Positions 8,158 to 16,533 of a stretch of 64,000 bases of DNA are shown piece after piece; the first letter of the stretch is position 1, and each line of letters starts with the position of its first letter. Below the pieces are notes generated by a model. That model did not search any database. It had not been told where the DNA came from and saw only the letters and a program-made list of their open reading frames with translations. Made by a program: the position numbers and the translations under genes. This DNA is from Teichococcus rhizosphaerae. GTDB lineage: Bacteria; Pseudomonadota; Alphaproteobacteria; Acetobacterales; Acetobacteraceae. Location: contig NZ_PDNU01000023.1 in assembly GCF_002631185.1 (NCBI RefSeq), positions 1 through 64,000 on the forward strand, written 5' to 3'.

Positions 8158-9393
8158 CTAGGCTGGCCTGGGCAGGCGGATGCTGGCCCGCAGGCCTCCG
8201 CCCGCGAGGTTCTCGAGGGTCACCGACCCGCCATGGCGGCTGACCGCCTGCCGGGCGATGGCCAAGCCGAGGCCCGAGCCGCCGGTCCCACGGTTGCGGG
8301 ACTGCTCCAGCCGGTAGAACGGCTGGAAGACGCTCTCCAACTGCTCCTCGGGTACCCCGGGCCCCGCATCGTCGACGTGGACCACGAGTTCCCGTCCCAG
8401 GTCGGTGAGTGCCACCCGGACTGAGGTGCCGTACTTGACGGCGTTGTCGATGATGTTGGCGAATGCGCGCTTGAGCGCGATAGCCCGGCAGGGCAGGCGC
8501 GCCTGGGACGGCCCCTCGTAGCTCGCCGTCTTGCCCATGTCCTCGGCGTCGCCGCAAAGCGTCTGGAGCATCGCCGCGATATCGGCGGAACGGACCTCCT
8601 CCTGCTCCTCGTCGCCCCGCAGGTAGGCCAGCGTGGAGGCAATCATGGCATCCATCTCGTCGAGGTCGGCGTCGATCTGCCGTTGCGCCTCGGCGTCGTC
8701 CAGGAAGCCCGCGCGCAGGCGCAGCCGTGCCAATGGGGTCCGGAGGTCATGACTGACGGCCGCGAGCGCCTGTGTCCGGTCGGCAATGAGGCGGTCGATG
8801 CGCGCCTGCATGCGGTTGAAGGCCTGCGCCGCCTGCCGGACCTCGCGAGGTCCCTCCTCGGGCACGGTGACCGTCTGCCCGGGCCTGCCGATGCGGTCGG
8901 CCGCATTTGAAAGTTCCCGCAACGGCCGCGCGATGAGGCGCACCACCAGCAGCCCCAACACCAGGATGCCCAGGGCCATGGCAGTGGTGGAGAGCAGCGT
9001 CGCATGCTCCGGCTGCGCTTGCAGCGGGTCGGCGTGGTACCAGAGATGGCTGCCGTCCGGCAGGCTGACCGCGCCTTCAGCCTCCAGATGGCCCGTATGG
9101 GGGAGGTCCTGGATGCCAATGGCCCCTGTGGCGGGGCCTGCCTGCCAGCGCACCTGGAACCCCGGTGAAGACAAGGCCTGCGCCACGGCACCGCGGGCAT
9201 GCGGCGGCACCATGCCGACAGCGCGGGCGGCGGCGCCGACCCGCTCGCTGGTCACCTTCTGCTGCGTGCTGCCAAGGAGGATGTCGCTGCCAGTCTGGTG
9301 CAGCCACAAGCTGCCGACATGGAAGGCCATCAGGCCGACCAGCAGCACCAGGATGATGCGGCCAGCCAAAGTGCTGGGCAGCAGCCGCCTCAT
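8158..9393 (-). CDS. Sensor histidine kinase of copper-locus two-component system
   Basis: 411 residues. TM1 about 12-32, a periplasmic sensor segment about 33-132, TM2 about 133-155, HAMP about 155-208, then HisKA with phospho-acceptor H215 in SHDLRTPL. The ATPase domain has N box NIIDNAVKYG (N317), G1 box DDAGPGVPEE and G2 box GSGLGLA. The start ATG overlaps the stop of the response regulator gene (ATGA at 9390-9393), so the pair is translationally coupled. It would sense periplasmic metal and phosphorylate the adjacent regulator; copper as the signal is inferred from the operon (cupredoxins, CopA, CopB). Confidence 0.93.
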   Translation of the reverse strand: MRRLLPSTLAGRIILVLLVGLMAFHVGSLWLHQTGSDILLGSTQQKVTSERVGAAARAVGMVPPHARGAVAQALSSPGFQVRWQAGPATGAIGIQDLPHTGHLEAEGAVSLPDGSHLWYHADPLQAQPEHATLLSTTAMALGILVLGLLVVRLIARPLRELSNAADRIGRPGQTVTVPEEGPREVRQAAQAFNRMQARIDRLIADRTQALAAVSHDLRTPLARLRLRAGFLDDAEAQRQIDADLDEMDAMIASTLAYLRGDEEQEEVRSADIAAMLQTLCGDAEDMGKTASYEGPSQARLPCRAIALKRAFANIIDNAVKYGTSVRVALTDLGRELVVHVDDAGPGVPEEQLESVFQPFYRLEQSRNRGTGGSGLGLAIARQAVSRHGGSVTLENLAGGGLRASIRLPRPA

Positions 9394-10169
9394 TGGCGCG
9401 TCACCGCTGGCACGAACATGTACCCGGCGCCCCGGACCGTCTTGATGATGGCGGGGCTGTCCGGCAGCGGTTCCAGCTTGCGGCGGAGGCGGCTGACCAT
9501 CACGTCCACCGAACGGTCGATGCTGTCCGAGATGCGGTTGCGGGCGAGGTCCAGCAACTGGTCCCGCGACAGGACGCGCTGCGGGTGCTCACAGAAGGCC
9601 AGCAGCAGGTCGTACTCGCCGCTGGACAGGTCGACCGCCGAGCCGTCGGGCGCCGCCAGTTCGCGCCTTCGCGTATCCAGCACCCAGTCGGAGAACACCA
9701 TGCGGTCGCCGGTGACCATTCCCGTGCGGGCTGGACCGCCCTGGGCACGTCGCAGGACGGCCCGGATGCGGGCCAGGAGTTCCGGACGGCTGAATGGCTT
9801 GGGGAGGTAGTCATCGGCGCCGAGCTCGAGGCCCACGACCCGGTCGGTTTCCTCGCCGCGGGCGGTCACCATGATGATCGGGACCTCCGATTTGGCGCGG
9901 AGCATCCGGCACAGGTCGAGTCCCGATTGACCCGGCAGCATCACGTCCAGCAGCACGAGGTCCACTGGGGACAGCGACATGGTGTCCCACATCTCCGCGC
10001 CGTTCCGCGCGCCCGTCACCCGGAAGCCGTTCTGGCGCAGGAGCTTGGCGATGAGCGTGCGCATCTCCCCGTCATCCTCGACGACGAGGATGTGGGCCTC
10101 GAGGGGGAGCGTACTGCCCCGGCCCTCCCGCTCGCTGTCAGGACTGACCGGCGGCACCGGCGAGGACAC
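9390..10169 (-). CDS. OmpR-family response regulator of copper locus
   Basis: 259 residues. The receiver domain has the acidic pocket ED at 31-33, phospho-acceptor D75 (LVLLDVM) and K124 (LPKPFS). The C-terminal winged helix has the OmpR-type DNA-binding element (SSGEYDLLLAFCEHPQRVLSRDQLLDLA, SVDVMVSRLRRKLE, IIKTVRGAGYMF). The 5' end overlaps the 3' end of the pseudoazurin gene by 32 bases. It is likely to control the upstream cop genes, including the operon it belongs to; no binding site was identified with confidence. Confidence 0.92.
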   Translation of the reverse strand: MSSPVPPVSPDSEREGRGSTLPLEAHILVVEDDGEMRTLIAKLLRQNGFRVTGARNGAEMWDTMSLSPVDLVLLDVMLPGQSGLDLCRMLRAKSEVPIIMVTARGEETDRVVGLELGADDYLPKPFSRPELLARIRAVLRRAQGGPARTGMVTGDRMVFSDWVLDTRRRELAAPDGSAVDLSSGEYDLLLAFCEHPQRVLSRDQLLDLARNRISDSIDRSVDVMVSRLRRKLEPLPDSPAIIKTVRGAGYMFVPAVTRQ

Positions 10170-10593
10170 CCAGCTTCGCCCGCGCCCTCGGCGCCAGGCC
10201 AGGGGCCGATGCAGCTTTCGCTGCGAACTCGGTCATGTCAGCGTCTCCCACCACAATCAGGGCCACCATGCCCAACCCAGTGTGGGGTGTGCATTGCACG
10301 GGGTAAACGCCGGGCCGCTCGAAGGTCACCGTTGCCTCGCTGTTGAACGGCACGGTGAGCGGCGGCGCGCCCGCAGGCCAAAGCGACTGAATGGCGGCGA
10401 CGTTGTGACCCTTGTCGGTGGGCTCGAAGCGGACGGAGCCGCCCACCGGGACCCGCACCAGGGCGGGGTCGTAGGCGAAGGTGTCGCCTGCCGCGGGTCC
10501 CCGGTTCAGCTCCCGGACTGTCACGGCGGGATCCGCGGCGGCGGCCGTCCCGGTCATCATCAGCAGCGCGGCGAGGGTCGTGCGGATCATCAT
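10138..10593 (-). CDS. Pseudoazurin-type cupredoxin
   Basis: 151 residues. Signal peptide 1-20 (MMIRTTLAALLMMTGTAAAA). The mature domain is a type 1 copper protein: ligand His in the GHNV motif, then C, H and M in VQCTPHTGLGM, with the pseudoazurin-like C-terminal helix (DADMTEFAAKAA...). Periplasmic electron carrier or copper-binding protein. It starts 9 bases after the copB stop, with GAGG just upstream, and overlaps the response regulator gene at its 3' end, so it is part of the cop operon. Pseudoazurins often donate electrons to reductases; here copper binding or detoxification fits the neighbours better, which is inference. Confidence 0.9.
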   Translation of the reverse strand: MMIRTTLAALLMMTGTAAAADPAVTVRELNRGPAAGDTFAYDPALVRVPVGGSVRFEPTDKGHNVAAIQSLWPAGAPPLTVPFNSEATVTFERPGVYPVQCTPHTGLGMVALIVVGDADMTEFAAKAASAPGLAPRARAKLGVLAGAAGQS

Positions 10594-10601
10594 GGTTGGC
10601 C

Positions 10602-11363
10602 TCAGAAGAACAGACGGATGCCGGTCATGAAGGTCCAGCCGCCGACATCCTCGCCTTCGTTGCGCGCGTACCGAGCCGTGTCGCCGAGCTTCCGCTCGTA
10701 GCCGACGCCGATATACGGTGAGATCTCACGGGTGACCTCGTAGCGCAGGCGCAGCCCGGCCTCGACGTCGTTGATGCCGCTGCCGACGTGAAGTTCGGGC
10801 ACCTTCTGGAGCGCGAAATTGGCCTCGATGTTGGGCTGGAGCACCAGGCGCTGCGTGATGTAGGCGTCGTAGGACACCTCCGCGCGTGCCGACAGGTCGC
10901 CGCGCTCGCTGACAAAACCCTGGAGGTCGACCTCGAACATGCCGGGCGCCAGCCCTTGCAGGCCGATGACGCCGTAGAAGCGGTCCGGCTGGGGACGTAT
11001 GTCGTAGCGGACACCGGCCTGGAAGTCCCAGTAGTAGCCGACCAGGCGCGAGTAGAGCAGTTGGATCTCGGCACTCTCGACCCGGCCGTTCCGCGCCATC
11101 TCGCCCTCGGTCTTCAGCCAAACCCGGTTGACGTCGCCGCCATACCAAGCCTGCCCGTCCCAGCGGCCGATGTTGGGGCCGTCCAGCCCCCAGCCGTACT
11201 CCAGCTTCTCGAACAGCACGGCGCCGGTGAACACCTCGTGGCTGAACGGGGGCTCCGTGCTGTGCTGCATCGCCTGCGCGTACGCCGGTGCGGCCTGGAG
11301 GGCGGCCAAGCTCAGGACGGCCAGGGCGGCGGCGGTCTGGATGCTCTTGGTCTTCATGGCCAT
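10602..11363 (-). CDS. copB: Outer-membrane copper resistance protein CopB
   Basis: 253 residues. Signal peptide about 1-31 (ALAVLSLAALQAAPAYAQA). The rest matches the CopB beta-barrel family: EVFTGAVLFEKLEYGWGLDG near the start, alternating aromatic strands, WDFQAGVRYD, and the end GVGYERKLGDTARYAR...FMTGIRLFF with a terminal Phe suited to the BAM machinery. It is shorter than many CopB proteins because the N-terminal Met-rich region is almost absent. Start ATG 11363 overlaps the copA stop (TGATG), so it is translationally coupled; an in-frame ATG two codons later is possible. A longer open frame that runs through copA in another phase is not part of the gene. Confidence 0.92.
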   Translation of the reverse strand: MAMKTKSIQTAAALAVLSLAALQAAPAYAQAMQHSTEPPFSHEVFTGAVLFEKLEYGWGLDGPNIGRWDGQAWYGGDVNRVWLKTEGEMARNGRVESAEIQLLYSRLVGYYWDFQAGVRYDIRPQPDRFYGVIGLQGLAPGMFEVDLQGFVSERGDLSARAEVSYDAYITQRLVLQPNIEANFALQKVPELHVGSGINDVEAGLRLRYEVTREISPYIGVGYERKLGDTARYARNEGEDVGGWTFMTGIRLFF

Positions 11364-13318
11364 CACCGCGCCGAGACCGACTGCCGCGCCGCGACGACCG
11401 ACACCTTGCGCATCATCCCGGTCTCCATGTGGTAGAGCATGTGGCAGTGGAAGGCCCAGCCGCCGGGCGCATCCGCTTCGATGTCGACATCGACCGTCGA
11501 GCCGGGCTTGATGTTGACCGTGTGCAGCAAGGGGTTCTCGGCCCCGTTGCCGACCTGCGGGATCATCCACATGCCGTGCAGGTGCATCGGGTGGTTCATC
11601 ATGGTCTCGTTGACGAAGCGGAAGCGGGCCCGCTCGCCGAGATGGAGTTGGATGGGCTGCGCCTGGCTGAAGCTGTTGCCGTTGATGGACCAGAAGTACC
11701 GTTCCATGTTGCCGGTCAGCCGGATCTCGATGACGCGGGTGGGCTCGCGCACCGGGTAGAGCGGCTTGGCGGCCCGCAGGTCGCGGTAGGACAGCACGCG
11801 GGCGCCCGGCAGGGCGCCGACGTCGTTCACCAGGGGGTCCGGCATCGCCATGCCGCCATGGCCCATGGCACCGTGGTCCATGCCGCCCGTCGCACCGGCG
11901 CCCGTCGAACCATGGTTCCTGCCGGGCATGCTGCTGTGGTCCATGCCCGGCATGCCGCCCATGGCGCCATGGTTCATGCCAGCCATCCCGGCATGGTTCA
12001 TCCCGGCCATGCTCGAGTGTTCCATCCCCGCCATGCTTCCATGGTTCATGCCGCCCATGGAACCTTGCTGCATGCCCGCGGAGCCCCCGGCGGGCACCTG
12101 CATGGAGGAGTGGTCCATGCCACCCATGTCCATCGGCGCGACATGGCCAGGCGCGTCCACCTCCGGCAGCGGCGTGCCGCGGTCGAGGCCGCTGGGCCCG
12201 TAGTTCACGCCCATGTCGGCCATGGTCAGGACAGGGCGCGGGCGGTGCGGCGGCAGCGGCAGGGCGGGCAGGCCTTCCCGCGTGGCCAGGCTGAACTGCG
12301 CGAAGCCCTGGCGGCCCATGGATTCCGCCAGCACCTGGTACTGGCGCCCGTCGCGGGGACGCACCAGCACGTCGAAGGTCTCGGCCGGGGCGATGCGGAA
12401 CTCGTCCACAGCGACGGGGCGGACGTTGTTGCCGTGCGCCTGGACCACGGTCATCTCGAGCCCGGGGATGCGCACGTCGAAATGCGTCATGGCGCCGCTG
12501 TTGATGAAGCGCAGGCGGACCGTCTCGCCCGGCCGGAACAGTGAGGTGAAGTTCTGTGCCGGGGTGTGGCCGTTGACCAGATAGGTGTAGCCGCCGACAT
12601 CCTCGATGTCGGTCGGGTCCATCCGCATGTCGCCCCACATGATGCGGTCGGAGACGATGGCCGAGCGCGCGGCGCCGTCCGGCGCGCGGCGGAGCTCGCC
12701 GACCAGGCTGGCCAGGGTGCGCTTGTTGTAGTTGTAGTAGCCGGGATCGCGCTTGAGGTTGGCGATGACGTGGCTCGGCGTCTCGTCCGTCCAGTCCGAC
12801 AACTGGACGATGTAGTCGCGGTCGTAGCCGAAGGGTTCCGGCGTCGCGGGGTCGATGACGATGGAGCCGTAGATGCCGGACTGCTCCTGCACGCCCGAAT
12901 GGCTGTGGTACCAGTAGGTGCCAGCCTGGACGAGCGGGAAGCGGTACTGGTGCGTCCCGCCCGCGTCGATGCCCTGGAAGCCGTCGCTGATGCCCGGCAC
13001 GCCGTCCTGGCCGCTCGGCAGGATCAGGCCGTGCCAGTGGATCGAGGTGTGCTCGCGCAGCCGGTTGGTGACGTTGATCACCACCTCCTCGCCCTCGCGG
13101 AAGCGCAGGACGGGACCCGGGATCTGCCCGTTGATGGACATTGCCGGGCGGCGGCGCCCGGTGATGTTGGCCGTCACGTGCGACAGGGTCAGGTTGAACT
13201 CGCGCGGCATCGCCCGGCCGACGGCGGGCTGCGCCAAGGCGCCGGGCGCGGCCGGGAACGCCAGGGCGGCGACCCCGAGGCCCAGGGCCCGCCGCCTGCT
13301 CAGCTTGTCATTGGTCAT
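11363..13318 (-). CDS. copA: Multicopper oxidase CopA/PcoA (Tat-exported)
   Basis: 651 residues. Tat signal LSRRRALGLG at about 6-15, cleavage near 29. Three cupredoxin domains with the four copper-binding motifs: HWHGL (94-98), YWYHSHSG (135-142), HPMHLHGMW in the last domain, and HCHMLYHMETGM (about 624-635, containing the T1 Cys and His). Between domains 2 and 3 lies a Met/His-rich insert of about 100 residues with repeats such as GMNHGSMAGMEHSSM, typical of CopA/PcoA. It oxidises Cu(I) to Cu(II) in the periplasm. AAGGGGA precedes the ATG at 13318. It lies between the cupredoxin gene and copB in one operon. It shares only the name, not homology, with the copA ATPase above. Confidence 0.95.
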   Translation of the reverse strand: MTNDKLSRRRALGLGVAALAFPAAPGALAQPAVGRAMPREFNLTLSHVTANITGRRRPAMSINGQIPGPVLRFREGEEVVINVTNRLREHTSIHWHGLILPSGQDGVPGISDGFQGIDAGGTHQYRFPLVQAGTYWYHSHSGVQEQSGIYGSIVIDPATPEPFGYDRDYIVQLSDWTDETPSHVIANLKRDPGYYNYNKRTLASLVGELRRAPDGAARSAIVSDRIMWGDMRMDPTDIEDVGGYTYLVNGHTPAQNFTSLFRPGETVRLRFINSGAMTHFDVRIPGLEMTVVQAHGNNVRPVAVDEFRIAPAETFDVLVRPRDGRQYQVLAESMGRQGFAQFSLATREGLPALPLPPHRPRPVLTMADMGVNYGPSGLDRGTPLPEVDAPGHVAPMDMGGMDHSSMQVPAGGSAGMQQGSMGGMNHGSMAGMEHSSMAGMNHAGMAGMNHGAMGGMPGMDHSSMPGRNHGSTGAGATGGMDHGAMGHGGMAMPDPLVNDVGALPGARVLSYRDLRAAKPLYPVREPTRVIEIRLTGNMERYFWSINGNSFSQAQPIQLHLGERARFRFVNETMMNHPMHLHGMWMIPQVGNGAENPLLHTVNIKPGSTVDVDIEADAPGGWAFHCHMLYHMETGMMRKVSVVAARQSVSAR

Positions 13319-13363
13319 CGTTCGGTCCCCTTGGCCACGTCCACTGCGGGCTGGTCTTGCCGG

Positions 13364-13933
13364 TCAGCGCGAGAAGGTGACGTTGCCCACCATTCCGGAC
13401 TCGTAGTGGCCCGGGATGTTGCAGGCGAACTCCAGGCTGGTGGCCCTGGTGAACTTGAAGACCATCTCCCCCGTCTTGCCGGGGTCGACCAGAACGGCGT
13501 TCGGGTCATCGTGGCGCATCGCGCCGTGATCCATGCCGCCGTGTCCCATGGCGCCATGGTTCATGCCCGGCATCCTGGAGTGGTCCATGCCAGCCATGGC
13601 ATCCTTGCTGGTCGCCGACATCATGCCGCTGTCGAACATGGCCCGCATCTCGCGCTGGTGCTGCTGGTGCATGACGGCGGTGCCGATGTTGAACTCGTGC
13701 AGGAGCTCGCCAGCGTTGCGCACCCGGAAGCGGACGGTCTCCCCGGCCCGGACCTGGATGCGCTGCGGCTGGTAGCTGTTGTCCCGCATGACGATGTCGA
13801 TCGTCCGCCTGACGTCCTGGGCACGGCCACGGGTGCCGAATGCCTGGTAGGCCGAGTCCGCAGAGGCAGGCTGAATCTGGGCCGCAGCGATGGCGGCCAG
13901 GATGGCGGCCGCGATGGAGGTGGCAAGGCGCAT
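13364..13933 (-). CDS. Cupredoxin-domain copper resistance protein with Met/His tract (CopI-like)
   Basis: 189 residues from ATG 13933; the longer open frame upstream lacks coding character. Signal peptide about 1-26. The cupredoxin fold holds type 1 copper ligands: His in LLHEFNIG and C, H, M in FACNIPGHYESGM near the C-terminus. A Met/His insert (MAGMDHSRMPGMNHGAMGH and on, about residues 110-140) resembles the insert of the neighbouring CopA oxidase. It is the first gene of the minus-strand copper operon, 45 bases before copA. Likely a periplasmic copper-binding protein; the CopI comparison is by build and context. Confidence 0.85.
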   Translation of the reverse strand: MRLATSIAAAILAAIAAAQIQPASADSAYQAFGTRGRAQDVRRTIDIVMRDNSYQPQRIQVRAGETVRFRVRNAGELLHEFNIGTAVMHQQHQREMRAMFDSGMMSATSKDAMAGMDHSRMPGMNHGAMGHGGMDHGAMRHDDPNAVLVDPGKTGEMVFKFTRATSLEFACNIPGHYESGMVGNVTFSR

Positions 13934-14453
13934 CGGTGAGCTTCCCCGGTCTGTGCAAGCAGGGGCAGGTCGGTGGCCTGCCGCGTGAACTCGATGCGGC
14001 CAAGATGGCCTCCGAGTGCGAGCCCGAGATTGCCCAAGTGTGACAAGATATTTCAGGTGAGGGAGCGCAGCGCGGTTCGTGACATGGGCCTGCCCACAGC
14101 GGCACGGTGTCCAGCCTGCCACTCAAACCTTCACCGTGAGGGGGACAGATCGCGCTACAGGTGACCGGGCTAAGGCGGGGTTGATCCAGGAAGCGACCTG
14201 CCCACCCAATCCCTGAACCTCGACAATCTGGGTGCAGCCAGCCTGGCGGTAGGCTCTGTTCAGGCACCCCCCCTGAAAGTGGAGGAGGCTCAGATATCAA
14301 CTTGTAGTGACGATTCCGTCGTGTATTTTCCGCGGCCAAGTTCGTCTTCCGACCAAGGTGCAAGGCCGCTGGCTTTGCTGATAACGGCTGAGTCCCTGCT
14401 GTCAGGCGCCGTTTGCCCGAGGGTTTAGGGAAACGTCGTCGACGGAGCGCACC
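13934..14453. other. 520-base stretch between divergent genes; holds the cop operon promoter region
   Basis: No supported gene. The open frames that cross it in the minus direction merely extend the cupredoxin gene and show no family resemblance. A short AT-rich patch near 14,040-14,056 (GACAAGATATTTCA) is the most promoter-like part and would serve the cop operon. The part from about 14,200 to 14,450 is less GC-rich than its surroundings and may be a remnant of inserted DNA, but no terminal repeats or transposase fragment could be made out. Confidence 0.4.
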
Positions 14454-15011
14454 TTGTCGCAGCCTATGCCTTATTGGCAGAGCCAGCCGAGATACGATGG
14501 AGGGGTCTACGACCTGACCCATCTCCAGCCATGGAACACCACCATCTTGGCGCCCGGCTCACCCGGCCCTGAAGGTTCGGCGGGCAGTGAGAAGGTTCGG
14601 ATGCCCATTTGCTTCAAGTTCAGCTATCACTGCTGCACGGACAAGGATTCGACAAGGCTTGGCTTGGGAGACCTTGTGGTTGAAAGCGAGCGGCCGGAAG
14701 AGAGGCGGCGCCTGTGTCCAGTTCGCTGGTTTGCCAGCCGGAACCTGAAGGAAACGTTGAGAAGCGCCATGAGCGGGCGCTTGGCGCCCATCAACAACTA
14801 TCAGTGGGTACTCCACACAAAGCTGCCTGGCATTTCGCACACTTGGATCGTTTTCCTGAAGTTCATGCCTGGCCCGCCCAACGGCTGCGCTATCGCTAGC
14901 GTGGAAACGTCTTACCTCACCGGCGACCCGATAAAGGGCGGGAGAGAGGAGAACTTCGCGTACATTGCTCATAGGACGCGTCAGACGGGACAGCTCTACG
15001 GCGTCAGATAG
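14454..15011 (+). CDS. Hypothetical protein, orphan
   Basis: 185 residues from a TTG at 14454, which has CGGAG 7 bases upstream; ATG 14466 is the alternative. Visible features are a hydrophobic/aromatic core (ICFKFSYHCC, HTWIVFLKFMPG), a central CPVRW...SRNL segment and a C-terminal ASVETSYLTGD...ENFAYIAHRTR block. The general pattern (F..HC, C..RW..S..L, a late S.Y motif) weakly recalls a widespread proteobacterial family of uncharacterised proteins, but I cannot name it. Its base composition is lower in GC than the flanking metal genes. It stands alone between the cop operon and arsR. Confidence 0.5.
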   Translation: MSQPMPYWQSQPRYDGGVYDLTHLQPWNTTILAPGSPGPEGSAGSEKVRMPICFKFSYHCCTDKDSTRLGLGDLVVESERPEERRRLCPVRWFASRNLKETLRSAMSGRLAPINNYQWVLHTKLPGISHTWIVFLKFMPGPPNGCAIASVETSYLTGDPIKGGREENFAYIAHRTRQTGQLYGVR

Positions 15012-15615
15012 CCCGAAAAAGCTTTGGGGCCAGACCCGTCGGCCTGACCCCTCCGCAACACTTCCGTGTAAATAGATACCCAATTTGATCCGCGATAGTG
15101 CCGCAGATACCTGCTTCCACAGGCTGGGGCACCCGTTAGGATTGAACCAAGTGGCTCAAACCAGCGTTCCAAGTGCAGTCTGAAGGTATGTTCAGTTAGC
15201 CTCAGCGTCAAGAGGTGAGGCCCCCAAGCGCAAGTAATCCCCCTTAAACCCGTATGAACGCGGGTACCTGTGGTCCTTGCTTGAACTGCGTCTGCCTCCC
15301 CAGGAGAACCACGCGAGCACCATGGCTCCGTTGGGCCTGGGGCGTGGCGCTCGGTGGCTCCGGCGTGGCGACATGCTTGAGTGGCGGCACTTCCCGCTCA
15401 TCGTCCTGGAGCGCCGTCCCTCCGCCCCGAAGGCGTTCGTGCCGGTCAGGGTGAGCCATGTCGGTTTCTGGGAAGTGGCTTGCACTGAAGGTCCGGCTGC
15501 TGTGGGCGCACAGCCGTCATGGCCGGGTCTGGCCGGGCACGGACAGGCCGCTTCCGGGGTAGGCTCGCCTGGGAAGCAGACACCTGCTTCATGCGGCGAA
15601 GCACTCCGCATGAGC
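15012..15615. other. About 600 bases without a recognisable gene
   Basis: Open frames on both strands overlap extensively (for example the plus frame from 15277 and the minus frame ending at 15192). None has a family signature or a convincing ribosome site. The composition is uneven: 15,060-15,200 is lower in GC. Possibly decayed mobile DNA between the copper and arsenic blocks. The last bases run into the arsR promoter. Confidence 0.4.
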
Positions 15616-15649
15616 TTGACTGCGCCAACATATCGGCGATACTCGATAT
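15616..15649 (+). promoter_or_regulatory. arsR promoter with overlapping ArsR-type operator
   Basis: A sigma-70-like promoter is visible: TTGACT (15616-15621), 16-base spacer, GATACT (15638-15643). An inverted repeat ATATCG...CGATAT (15630-15635 and 15644-15649) straddles the -10 box, a typical place for an ArsR repressor site. The -10 box ends only 6 bases before the arsR ATG at 15650, so the transcript would start at or next to the start codon. Confidence 0.6.
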
Positions 15650-16003
15650 ATGGAATCGGAAGACGCCCTCGCGTGCCTTGGCGCCCTGTCACAGTCGACC
15701 CGGCTGGAGACCTTCCGGTTGCTGGTGCGCCATGAGCCCGAGGGCCTGCCTGCGGGCGAGGTCGCCCGACAGCTCGAGGTTCCCCAAAACACGATGTCCA
15801 CGCACCTGGCGGTGCTGACGCGCGCTGGCCTGCTTCGTTCCGAGCGCCACAGCCGGTCCATCGTCTACCGGGCCGATGCCGAGCGCCTGCGGGAGATGAT
15901 GCTGTTCCTCGTCAAGGACTGCTGCGGCGGACGCGCCGACCTGTGCCAGCCCCTGGTCGCCGACCTGCTTCCCTGCTGCCCGCCCGAGAAGGCCACCCCA
16001 TGA
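15650..16003 (+). CDS. arsR: ArsR-family arsenic-responsive repressor
   Basis: 117 residues with the ArsR/SmtB winged helix: LSQSTRLETFRLLVRHEPEGL, recognition helix region VPQNTMSTHLAVLTRAGLL, wing RSERHSRSIVYRA. The inducer site is of the C-terminal type: DCCGGRADLC gives C91, C92 and C99, like the vicinal-Cys-plus-one arrangement of the Acidithiobacillus-type ArsR; a further CC pair follows at 109-110. No ribosome site is seen, in keeping with a leaderless message. The stop overlaps the arsC start (ATGA). It represses the ars operon until As(III) binds. Confidence 0.92.
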   Translation: MESEDALACLGALSQSTRLETFRLLVRHEPEGLPAGEVARQLEVPQNTMSTHLAVLTRAGLLRSERHSRSIVYRADAERLREMMLFLVKDCCGGRADLCQPLVADLLPCCPPEKATP

Positions 16004-16425
16004 GCGACGTCACCATCTACCACAACCCGGCTTGCGGGACGTCCCGCAATACGCTGGCCCTCATCCGCAACAGCGGCGAGGAGCCGAAGGTTATCGAGTA
16101 CCTGAAGACGCCGCCGACGCGGGAGGTGCTGGCCGACCTCATCCGGCGCATGGGCGTCCCGGTGCGCGACGTCCTGCGCCAGAAGGGCACACCCTACGAA
16201 GAGCTTGGCCTCGGTGATCCGTCCCTGACCGATGACCAGTTGCTCGACGCCATGGTGGCGCACCCCATCCTCATCAACCGTCCCATCGTGGTGACACCGC
16301 TCGGCGCGAAGCTGTGCAGGCCGTCCGAGGCGGTGCTCGACATCCTGCCGAACCCGCAGCAGGGCGCCTTCACCAAGGAGGACGGCGAGAAGGTCGTCGG
16401 TGAACCGGGCCACCGCCTGATCTGA
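16000..16425 (+). CDS. arsC: Arsenate reductase, glutaredoxin-coupled type
   Basis: 141 residues. The active-site loop HNPACGTSRNTL places the catalytic Cys at residue 12. The conserved arginines and the HPILINRPIVV segment are those of the R773/ArsC thioredoxin-fold class that uses glutathione and glutaredoxin. It reduces As(V) to As(III) in the cytoplasm for export. It starts at 16000 by a 4-base overlap with arsR (ATGA), so the two are translationally coupled; the longer open frame from 15943 lies inside arsR. Confidence 0.95.
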   Translation: MSDVTIYHNPACGTSRNTLALIRNSGEEPKVIEYLKTPPTREVLADLIRRMGVPVRDVLRQKGTPYEELGLGDPSLTDDQLLDAMVAHPILINRPIVVTPLGAKLCRPSEAVLDILPNPQQGAFTKEDGEKVVGEPGHRLI

Positions 16426-16533
16426 GTCGGGCGCCCGCGCCCTCCCATTCCGGGGACCGACGAGCCAAGCCGCTGACCATCGCTGACAGCGGATGGTCCG
16501 GCGCGCCCTGACGCCCGAGAGAACACGCCCTTC

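Noticed and set aside
11830-12140. Short regular repeats suggestive of a CRISPR or tandem-repeat array
   Set aside because: They are in-frame codons for the Met/His tract of the CopA oxidase, with no constant repeat length or unique spacers.
11364-12638. Upstream extension of the copB frame giving a 678-residue product
   Set aside because: It runs through copA in another phase. CopB starts at 11363 with a signal peptide and overlaps the copA stop.
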